Positions 1 to 6,864 of a stretch of 7,908 nt of DNA are shown here, piece by piece (the first letter of the stretch is position 1; every line of letters begins with the position of its first letter). The stretch is taken from positions 1 through 7,908 of the forward strand of contig DAOVMN010000089.1 of assembly GCA_030630685.1 (NCBI GenBank), given 5' to 3'. The position numbers and the translations under genes were made by a program. A model generated the notes under the pieces. That model was not told the origin of the DNA and searched no databases. It worked only from the letters and a program-made list of their open reading frames with translations. The stretch is from Thermoplasmata archaeon. GTDB taxonomy: Archaea; Thermoplasmatota; DAOVMN01.

Positions 1-269
1 AGCATAAGGTGGAAAGAGAGGAGCATAAGGGGAAAGGAGAGGAGCATGAGGTGGAACGAGAGGAGCATAAGGTGGAAGGAGAGGAGCATGAGGTGGAAGG
101 GGAGGAGCATGAGGTGGGAGGAGAGGAGCATAAGGGGAAAGGAGAGGAGCATAAGGTGGAAGGGGAGGAACATGAGGTGGAAGGAGAGGAGCATGAGGGG
201 AAAGGAGAGGAGCATAAGGTGGAAAGAGAGGGGCATAAGGTGGAAAGAGAGGAGCATAAGGTGGAACGT
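1..269 (+). repeat. 21-bp tandem repeat array coding a His-containing heptapeptide
   Basis: Twelve complete 21-base units run from 18 to 269, preceded by a 17-base remnant that enters from outside the window. The unit is close to GAGGAGCATAAGGTGGAAAGA and reads EEHKVER in the channel frame. Variants include EEHEVEG, EEHKGKG, EEHEVGG and EGHKVER. Every unit has the same length, so frame is always kept, and His stays at position 3 of each heptad. The array decays after 269 into EEWPEMEKRK. The strand is purine-rich and nearly free of stop codons in a second frame, which gives a spurious overlapping ORF. Copy number beyond the left edge is unknown, and arrays like this are prone to length change by slippage. 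Confidence 0.95.
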
Positions 270-2318
270 GAGGAATGGCCGGAAATGGAGAAGAGAAAGG
301 TCATAGAATACAAAAAAAAGCTCCTCATTCACTTCAGAAGATTTCTGTTCTGGTTCATACTGCTTGCTGGTCTCACAGTTGCCTTCGTGGTCACTGAATA
401 CGATATCTATGAGGAGATCGGCGTAATGGGTTACAATATTTCAATCCTGAGCATGCTCAGGTTTCTCTGGATCATCCTTTTCACGCTGTTCTTGAGCCAG
501 GCGGTCCCCATTGGGCTCTTAACGATCATTAACAATTTCATCATCCGGCTTAAGGATCTAGAAACCAAGGAGGAAACGAGGCCTGCCGGAACCGAAGGTC
601 CCGAGGACAATGCCCCATCGCCGGATTCCATGTCCAGAGAGGGCAGGGAACCAACGGAAAAAGAGGAGGGAAAATTAGAGGAGGAACCGGAGAGTCCAGA
701 ACGTTCCGATGAACCAGAAGATAAAGCCGAGAGTACGGGGAAAGACAGAAGTGCGGAAGATACGGAAGCCCTTATCTTTTCCTTCTTCAGGTACACGATC
801 ATTATCATTGGATTTGCCTATGCCATTCTCAGCCTTGGAATCGCACTGGATACGTCTGTGGACGTTTTGGGGCTGGATATCACGGCCGCGAACCTTTTGA
901 ACGCCCTTCTTGTCGCGCTCATCACTGTTGTATTTATCGTCTATTTCCTTCCTCCGGTGCTGAACATCATTATAGATACCTCTATCGGGAGTTATGCCAG
1001 ACGTCACGAAAGCGAAGAGGAAAGGGTCATCCTGTTGAAAGAAGAGATTGAAAAGATAAAGCCAGGTCTTCGCAAGGCTATTGTTTATCTCATCGTCCTT
1101 TTCGCTGCACTTGCAGCCCTTTCCTATATTGATTGCGAGGACAGCCCGGATGAGGATGATTCTTCTTCCCAATATGACCATTACTCCTATGAAGACAGCT
1201 CTTCTTCCAGTAATGAATCCGATTCTGAACTGTGCCAATATATAGAGACGATCGAGGTTCTCATTCGATCCCTCATCATCCTTGTGATGGCTTTGCTGTT
1301 AACCATGTTGACACCGGCCCTCATCTACACGCTGTCCGCATCCGAGGGGGATATCAAGAAGAGCAATGTTTACAAGGCAGGGAAATATGTCAACTACCTG
1401 ATTTTTATTATCGCCCTGTTCCTGATAATTAATGTCCTGGGCCTGGACCTCGATACCTCGGTTTCCCTCGGAGAAAGCAGGATCACATTATGGAGCATCA
1501 TCTCGGCAATCCTGGTCCTTGTGGTCACCCAGATGATGGGCAAGATGATCATTGCCATGCTCAGGGATACCGTCCTCAGTCCCAAACAGATCGACGAGCA
1601 TGCCTCGATCGTCATGGCAAAGATGATATACATCACCATTCTCGCCATTGGAATAGCCGTATCTTTGGGAATACTGGGGATAAATCTCTTTGCTGTCGCC
1701 ACCGGCCTGGGGCTTCTCGGTTTTGCCCTGGCCTTTGGAATGCAGGACACCATTGCCAACTTCATGGCAGGTATCATGATCGCCATAGAACGGCCATTCC
1801 GGATCGGGGACAGGATCAGGGTGGGGAACGATTGGGGAGATGTGATAGATATCGGAATGAGGAGCACCAAGATCCGCACTACGAAAAATGAGACTGTGGT
1901 CATTCCCAACAACCTCGTTGCCACCCGGGAGGTCTGGAATTTCACGAAGGACAGCCCCATCATCGCCAATGTCATACCTATCGGGATAAGCTATGATTCC
2001 GACTGGGAACTCGCAAAGAAGATCATCCTGAATGTTGCAAACCGGCACCCCCAGGTCATCAAGAGTCCTGCGGCCCATGTGAAGATGGTGGATTTTGGTG
2101 AGTCCTCTGTGGACATGGAACTCTGGGCCTGGATTGACGATGCCAGGCAGAGGGAAATCGTGAGGTCGGACCTCTTAATGGCCATTAAAAAGCGATTCGA
2201 TAAAGAAGGCATCGAGATACCCTATCCGCACCGCACCATTGTTTTCAAGAAGGACCTGGATAAGGAGATGGCGGATGCGCTTGAGGGCCGTGGTAAGATC
2301 AAGGGTCGGGAAACCTGA
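1..2318 (+). CDS. MscS-family mechanosensitive channel, extra-large, N-terminally extended (5' incomplete)
   Basis: This is a membrane channel that would open under membrane tension to release solutes during osmotic downshock. Residues are counted from GTG at 9, but the frame is open to base 1 inside a repeat array, so the true start is probably upstream. Residues 1-90 are charged His-containing heptads. About ten hydrophobic segments follow (near 110-128, 146-176, 256-280, 293-322, 355-373, 415-441, 460-478, 493-516, 533-556, 558-595). The last is the Gly/Ala-rich MscS pore helix (GLGLLGFALAFGMQD), followed by the beta domain (RPFRIGDRI, VVIPNN) and the C-terminal alpha/beta domain (YDSDWE, EIPYPHRTIVFKK). 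These match E. coli MscS closely, but that protein has about 286 residues and three helices. A 70-residue Glu/Pro-rich linker (182-254) and an acidic Ser/Asp loop (375-408) are unusual. Ten helices put both termini in the cytoplasm, as the family requires. The family is certain; the start and the purpose of the extensions are not. Confidence 0.93.
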   Translation, partial: HKVEREEHKGKGEEHEVEREEHKVEGEEHEVEGEEHEVGGEEHKGKGEEHKVEGEEHEVEGEEHEGKGEEHKVEREGHKVEREEHKVEREEWPEMEKRKVIEYKKKLLIHFRRFLFWFILLAGLTVAFVVTEYDIYEEIGVMGYNISILSMLRFLWIILFTLFLSQAVPIGLLTIINNFIIRLKDLETKEETRPAGTEGPEDNAPSPDSMSREGREPTEKEEGKLEEEPESPERSDEPEDKAESTGKDRSAEDTEALIFSFFRYTIIIIGFAYAILSLGIALDTSVDVLGLDITAANLLNALLVALITVVFIVYFLPPVLNIIIDTSIGSYARRHESEEERVILLKEEIEKIKPGLRKAIVYLIVLFAALAALSYIDCEDSPDEDDSSSQYDHYSYEDSSSSSNESDSELCQYIETIEVLIRSLIILVMALLLTMLTPALIYTLSASEGDIKKSNVYKAGKYVNYLIFIIALFLIINVLGLDLDTSVSLGESRITLWSIISAILVLVVTQMMGKMIIAMLRDTVLSPKQIDEHASIVMAKMIYITILAIGIAVSLGILGINLFAVATGLGLLGFALAFGMQDTIANFMAGIMIAIERPFRIGDRIRVGNDWGDVIDIGMRSTKIRTTKNETVVIPNNLVATREVWNFTKDSPIIANVIPIGISYDSDWELAKKIILNVANRHPQVIKSPAAHVKMVDFGESSVDMELWAWIDDARQREIVRSDLLMAIKKRFDKEGIEIPYPHRTIVFKKDLDKEMADALEGRGKIKGRET

Positions 2319-2370
2319 GTGCAGTTGGGCGAGAACCCCACGGCCCTTGAGGCAGGGGATGGATCACCAC

Positions 2371-2377
2371 TTTTTTT
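2371..2377 (+). terminator. T7 run, likely terminator of the channel gene
   Basis: Seven consecutive T residues lie 53 bases past the TGA stop of the channel gene, with no convincing stem before them. Archaeal RNA polymerase terminates at such coding-strand T runs without a hairpin. The convergent arrangement makes a termination site here necessary. Confidence 0.5.
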
Positions 2378-2409
2378 AACCAGCAATGCAACCGCTAATT
2401 GATGGCTTT

Positions 2410-2431
2410 GGGAAGGCAGTATAGCCCTCCC
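2410..2431 (-). terminator. Hairpin downstream of the minus-strand operon
   Basis: Bases 2410-2417 pair with 2424-2431 around a six-base loop. Seven of eight pairs are Watson-Crick. The eighth is an A:C mismatch in a plus-strand transcript but a G:U wobble in a minus-strand transcript, so the stem is fully paired only in RNA from the operon. It starts about 58 bases after the stop codon of the last operon gene. No U run follows, so it may be a 3'-end stabilising or processing structure rather than a classical terminator. Confidence 0.35.
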
Positions 2432-2489
2432 GTTCAATCGCTGCAAGAAGAAGGGTTTCTACTGGCATGTGAATGGGTTCATGATTAGA

Positions 2490-5030
2490 TTATCTAAAAG
2501 CCTTTGACGAATTGTCGGGTTTGGGTAGTTCCTCCATAATCCTCTTAATATCTTCGAGAAAATTTCGGAAAACAGCTGCATCACACCGATTCCCGTTCTT
2601 TTCGACCGATTTCAAAAACATCTGGAATTTCCTTTTGCCAATCTCGTATTCCAACGACCTGACTGTGGACAGCGCTTTCTGGATGTTGTTGTTCAATTGC
2701 GGCCTGTATTTGTTGTCGAACCACCAGTTCTTGTAATCACCCAAGATATGAATGATGCGCCATGAGAGAAACTGCGACCGGAGATTATTGATCTTGAGCT
2801 TTGTTATGGTCTCTTTCAATTTGCTCTTGAAGGTATTCGCGGCTTTTCGTATATCCCTTTCCGAGAGCGCATGGATATCCTTCTCTGCGAGAAGAGAGAT
2901 AATGGTACGATAGAAAACCAGTCCGTAGATATCACTAACAAGCTTTTCTTCATTGAAAATGAACGATGAATTCTGAAGACGTCTATGATGGCGCAACGGA
3001 AGAACGATCTCATGAATCTTCCTTTTGTAGATGTATTTCTGTAAGATGGCCCAGATGAAATCACTTCGACGCAAAACAATCGTTTGACCATTCCAGTCTA
3101 TTCGTGGTGAGAAATTCGGCAATCGTAGGGCATCCGGATCGAATACCAGTGTATTGCCGCCTCGCAATATGCTTTCACCAGTTACATTTCCCCATTTCGA
3201 ATCATCCGTAACAATCGGCCGGAAAACATTCACACCTTTCCCGACCAATATTATTTCTTCCAGAAATTCTTCGAATGCGTCGTATATCGTGGGAGTTTCC
3301 TTCTCTAACGGGAACCACCAGAAAGGCGCTTCCAGGTGAGTATATCCGTCACTCGATAGGTCATAATAGAAGTCCCTGCAATCCCGGATGAATTGATGGT
3401 TATCATGGTATTTACATTGGAACCCCTCTTCGGGACACTGCCTTGCAAACCAGCTCAGATTGAAATACATATCAACTAATTGAGTACGGACCGAACTCAG
3501 AAAAGGAAGTGGGGGTGCGTCGGTTACCGTACCGAGTACCACGTCGGAAATGCTATTCTCTTTGAGTCTGGAAATTTCTTCGAGGAAATCGGGTTGACGT
3601 ACTGTGATGGAGGTGTTGTTTCTGTCAGTAAACAGACCCTCAAGCATGTGATCATCATCGACTATCCAGCATACACAATCGTTATCGAATATCTTTTTGG
3701 CCCGTCTGGATAGATACCATTGAAGAAGCGATCTGCTGAAAGCAATAGATTTCCCGGAAATGTCTTCTTTCTTGAAAAGCATGTGAAATGGAAAATCGGA
3801 GCAGTCCTTTTCCTGCTGTTCGATTGTGATAAGATGAACATTCAGTTTCTTAATTCCTTTGAAATATTGTATAATTGGTCGAAGTCTGTATTCATCCGAT
3901 GTATTTTCCAAAATAACGATTTGATAATCCTTCATCGGGGATTTGTGAGGGGTTTGCATGAATGATTTCAAAAATTCCCTAACGTTGGAAGTGCTATCTG
4001 ATATGAGACCAATAAGAAGATTGAAAGGTTGAGGCTCCGGTTGGCTTTTTACTTCATCTTCCGTTGGTTGAAGAGATTTCACTTCCTCCTGTCCTGAATA
4101 GTTATTTTGAGACATTGAAAGAGTATAATCGAATAATCTGTTTGCACGTTCCAATGACTTCTCACGGGTGCTCTCGTCCATAAGGTGAAGATATTTCCGG
4201 TAAAAAATATCCAGCCCTTTTTGCTTTTTGTGAGGATCCGATGTGACCCTTCCGGCAGGGTGAACATGATGGATGACAAGGCATTCGTCAATGAACTTGA
4301 ACTTCGGGTATTCGAGAACATTTGCATATTCTATCAATCGAAGTGCCAGATCTCTATCGGTAGCACTCGCCATGCTCTCATCAAATCCACCAATACTCCA
4401 GAAAGTTTTCAATTGGATAAACATGTTGCTTCCCTGAAATCCAGGATTGCCTGCAAAGAAATGATTCCTGGTGAAAGTTTCCTGGCTTGGGATCATCTCC
4501 ATTTCCCTAACAGGCTCTTTCCTGAGTACCCCTGATATAACTGCCGCCACGAATTCCTTTCGTTTTCGATATTTATCTCGTTCAGTTTGTGCCAGACATT
4601 TCTTCAAATAGGAAGGTGCCCATTCATCGTCATCATCCAAAAAAGCAAGATAATTTGTCTTTCCAAATGACATTGCCCTGAAAGCGGCTGTGTTCCACGG
4701 ACCGGTCCCTGAATTTCCATGAGTGCGAGTGTTGGGAATAACTGTTGTGTGGAAGTAATTTTGAGGTATCGAATCTTCAGGGATGTTCAATTTCTTACTC
4801 AAGAATTCCTTTCGGAACTCTTTGACCTTTTTCTTAATATTATGGTACTCCGTGGAGTACCTGTCATCAGGCGATTGCTTTTTATTATCGTCCACAACAA
4901 ATATGGCCTTTGGGTTCACATCTTCCTGCTCATAGACTGAACGTAAAGATTGTTGAATGAACATCTCGGTACGATTCATCGAGGTCGCTATTATGACGAT
5001 TACGGGATCAGTTTCCCTTTTCATTTCCAT
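2490..5030 (-). CDS. Two-domain GT-A (GT2-like) glycosyltransferase
   Basis: This is probably a cytosolic enzyme transferring sugars from nucleotide donors. Residues 8-280 form a GT2-like domain: an opening beta strand (VIVIIATSMNR), a VDD at 46-48, a metal/nucleotide-binding DDDDEW at 132-137, and the family-typical GGFDE...TDRDLALRL at 214-232. Residues 305-335 are a hydrophilic, Glu/Pro/Gln-rich linker. Residues 336-650 look like a second GT-A fold: an opening strand (NLLIGLISDS), a DDDH motif at 458-461 after CVCWI, and a late segment LVFDPDALRLPNFSP. Residues 650-846 are helical, charged and unassigned. There is no signal peptide or clear membrane helix. It is the last cistron, overlapping the upstream gene by 23 bases. 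ATG at 5030 has only three bases between it and GGAGG, so the in-frame ATG at 5024, with nine, may be the real start. Typical single-domain GT2 enzymes have 250-350 residues. Donor and acceptor cannot be read from the sequence. Confidence 0.88.
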   Translation of the reverse strand: MEMKRETDPVIVIIATSMNRTEMFIQQSLRSVYEQEDVNPKAIFVVDDNKKQSPDDRYSTEYHNIKKKVKEFRKEFLSKKLNIPEDSIPQNYFHTTVIPNTRTHGNSGTGPWNTAAFRAMSFGKTNYLAFLDDDDEWAPSYLKKCLAQTERDKYRKRKEFVAAVISGVLRKEPVREMEMIPSQETFTRNHFFAGNPGFQGSNMFIQLKTFWSIGGFDESMASATDRDLALRLIEYANVLEYPKFKFIDECLVIHHVHPAGRVTSDPHKKQKGLDIFYRKYLHLMDESTREKSLERANRLFDYTLSMSQNNYSGQEEVKSLQPTEDEVKSQPEPQPFNLLIGLISDSTSNVREFLKSFMQTPHKSPMKDYQIVILENTSDEYRLRPIIQYFKGIKKLNVHLITIEQQEKDCSDFPFHMLFKKEDISGKSIAFSRSLLQWYLSRRAKKIFDNDCVCWIVDDDHMLEGLFTDRNNTSITVRQPDFLEEISRLKENSISDVVLGTVTDAPPLPFLSSVRTQLVDMYFNLSWFARQCPEEGFQCKYHDNHQFIRDCRDFYYDLSSDGYTHLEAPFWWFPLEKETPTIYDAFEEFLEEIILVGKGVNVFRPIVTDDSKWGNVTGESILRGGNTLVFDPDALRLPNFSPRIDWNGQTIVLRRSDFIWAILQKYIYKRKIHEIVLPLRHHRRLQNSSFIFNEEKLVSDIYGLVFYRTIISLLAEKDIHALSERDIRKAANTFKSKLKETITKLKINNLRSQFLSWRIIHILGDYKNWWFDNKYRPQLNNNIQKALSTVRSLEYEIGKRKFQMFLKSVEKNGNRCDAAVFRNFLEDIKRIMEELPKPDNSSKAFR

Positions 5031-6864
5031 TTGCCTCCAACAGGAAAACCATGAAATCTGAGTAGAAAAGGTTGGGCTTGTCGAGATTCTTGCCAGTAGT
5101 TTGATGAATCTCCAGGATTTTCATATCATTTTTCATGAACAGGTTCTCGTAATAAGATATCGGTCTATGAATATCTTTTCGTTCACGGGATGAACTCTTC
5201 ACCAGTTTGATCAATTCCGCTTCGTCGGAATAAACAAATCCTTCTGGCAATTTTCTATTCTGCAGTGAGCAATTCTTTACTGATGAATATAACGGATTAC
5301 AGACTGCCAATATAATGTATCTGTTCGATAATGCTTTCAGATCTCCCATAATTTCATTGATAATTTCATCTCGCTGCTGTTTCGTTTCTGCCAGTGGATG
5401 ACACAGCACCAATGAGCAGAGAACACAATCAAATGTTTTTGCGGATTCTGCGATCTCTTTCATCTTCTCTTTACGGACAAAGGTGATTCCAGCATAATTC
5501 GTATTCCTGTATTTTTCAAATATGTTCCGGTCCGGATCATACGCAGTGACCTTGATGCCCATATCCTTGATCATTCTCGACATATCTCCGTGCCCGGAGC
5601 CAAAGTCAAAAAGCGTTCTTATTTCAGGTTTGGATATGATGATCTCACGGATAGTCGGATTAAGGACATCTTTCTTATCAATCATCTCGACCTTCTCGAA
5701 AAATGCTCTGAACTTTTCTTTGTGTTCCTCGGGGTTCAAACCCAGAGATTGTAATCCCTCGAAATCCTCGCTTGAATTTGTTTCTGTCAAGAGCGATTTG
5801 ATAGCTGGATTTGTTGCCAGAATGGAAGTAAGATAAACCCTCCGGGCCATTTTCCTGAACAGAGCGTCGGAATAAGGTAAGAAGCTATGTCCTACATCGA
5901 CAACCACGGGTATTTCATTTCCTTCCATTTTACGAACTCGAATATTTTTTGGTTGAAAGTCAGTGATAACCCATCCGATTGATCTGAATTCCTTCAGCAA
6001 TGAGATTAACTCATCGGCATGTCCTCCCGTATATGGGCGGGTTTCTTCATAATCATATGTGACAAAAATCAAGGGATTATCATACTTCACTTCAAATGGG
6101 ATGAGATATTGTGTATGGTTATATGCAATATCTTCAGACAATGCTTGCAGGGTCCAATCCAATTCCCGGGGAAATCGGGCAGTATCGATTAACTTGAAAA
6201 TCTTGACTTTATCCGTGAATACATATCCCTCGGAACCCTTCCCCAGGAATTCCAGCTTATTCCGGATATCATAGCGTTTGAGGATTTCGGATTCAGCTTG
6301 TTCCTTGCTGACCCTTGCTATCTTCACACCTTTGTATTTCTTTGTGTATCTGTCTATATTCTCATTAACAATCTGTATGGCCTCATGAGGAGATACCGCT
6401 GAATAAACTTTATCGTCCCTCCGGGAATCGAGTGATTCACCACCTATTTTACTGCTCCAACCTCTTTTACCCAGAGTAACTACTAACTTCTTCATTTGCC
6501 ACGCAAGAGCAATCTCGCTGAGGGTCCCTGATCCACCTCCAATTGCTATCACGGCATCGCAAAGACTGGTCAAAATAACGTTACGGGCAAGACCCATTCC
6601 AGTGGGAATTGCAATGTCAATGGTATCATTGGCTGTACTTTCATCATAACTGGGCAGGACACCAAGGATCAAACCATCTTTGTAGTTCTCAGAACTTCTG
6701 GCCCCCTCTGATGCGAATTCCATTACCCCGCCCAATCCCCCGGTGGCCAATCTGTATCCATTATCGATTATGAGCTTACCCATGTCAAAAGCCAGTTGGC
6801 CTTTATTCTGGTCACCTTTTAGATTGGCGTCTCCGATAACGCCGATGATTTTCTTTCTATTCAT
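5008..6864 (-). CDS. SLOG/LOG-family, kinase-like and SAM-methyltransferase fusion protein
   Basis: Three enzyme-like domains sit on one 618-residue soluble chain. Residues 1-175 are a Rossmann-like SLOG domain of the TIGR00725/LOG type: IIGVIGD near 6-11, TGGLGGVM at 41-48, GLARN at 91-95 and IGGGSGTLSE at 108-117. Relatives bind nucleotides, and true LOG enzymes release bases from nucleoside monophosphates; such proteins are often mislabelled lysine decarboxylases. Residues 200-345 look like a protein kinase: Gly-rich loop LGKGSEGYVF (207-216), candidate ATP-binding Lys224, catalytic-loop TDFQPKNI (Asp302, Asn307) and metal-binding DVG (323-325). Residues 410-610 are a class I methyltransferase: motif I LFDFGSGHGD (418-427), acidic Asp443 after strand 2, and FDCVLCSLVLCH (478-489). 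It overlaps the deacetylase gene by eight bases and the glycosyltransferase gene by 23. The domain calls are firm for SLOG and methyltransferase and good for the kinase. The substrate is unknown, and a small molecule or sugar is as possible as a protein. Confidence 0.88.
   Translation of the reverse strand: MNRKKIIGVIGDANLKGDQNKGQLAFDMGKLIIDNGYRLATGGLGGVMEFASEGARSSENYKDGLILGVLPSYDESTANDTIDIAIPTGMGLARNVILTSLCDAVIAIGGGSGTLSEIALAWQMKKLVVTLGKRGWSSKIGGESLDSRRDDKVYSAVSPHEAIQIVNENIDRYTKKYKGVKIARVSKEQAESEILKRYDIRNKLEFLGKGSEGYVFTDKVKIFKLIDTARFPRELDWTLQALSEDIAYNHTQYLIPFEVKYDNPLIFVTYDYEETRPYTGGHADELISLLKEFRSIGWVITDFQPKNIRVRKMEGNEIPVVVDVGHSFLPYSDALFRKMARRVYLTSILATNPAIKSLLTETNSSEDFEGLQSLGLNPEEHKEKFRAFFEKVEMIDKKDVLNPTIREIIISKPEIRTLFDFGSGHGDMSRMIKDMGIKVTAYDPDRNIFEKYRNTNYAGITFVRKEKMKEIAESAKTFDCVLCSLVLCHPLAETKQQRDEIINEIMGDLKALSNRYIILAVCNPLYSSVKNCSLQNRKLPEGFVYSDEAELIKLVKSSSRERKDIHRPISYYENLFMKNDMKILEIHQTTGKNLDKPNLFYSDFMVFLLEANGNEKGN
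5034..5038 (-). promoter_or_regulatory. Ribosome-binding site (GGAGG) of the glycosyltransferase gene
   Basis: On the minus strand the order is TTGGAGGCAA then ATG at 5030, and a second in-frame ATG at 5024. The gaps from GGAGG are three and nine bases. Nine is closer to normal, which favours the second ATG. The site lies inside the 3' end of the upstream gene, consistent with coupled translation. Confidence 0.7.

Noticed and set aside
1..269. CRISPR array
   Set aside because: Units are contiguous 21-bp copies with no unique spacers, are in frame, and continue into a coding sequence.
46..306. Open frame of 86 codons reading basic heptads (RWKERS type) across the repeat array
   Set aside because: It is the +1 shadow of the 21-bp repeat. 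The real frame continues into the MscS membrane and pore domains, while this one stops soon after the array.
675..2212. Several minus-strand open frames of 73-196 codons opposite the channel gene
   Set aside because: They show no domain motifs or start signals, and they mirror a plus-strand gene with clear family conservation.
3154..4940. Plus-strand open frames of 61-116 codons opposite the glycosyltransferase gene
   Set aside because: No family features or ribosome-binding sites. The minus-strand frame is continuous for 846 codons with recognisable motifs.
6340..6864. Annotation of the first domain of the fusion as lysine decarboxylase
   Set aside because: The GGGSGTLSE and GLARN motifs are those of the SLOG/LOG and TIGR00725 group. 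The lysine decarboxylase label for these proteins is a known historical misannotation, and no PLP-enzyme features are present.
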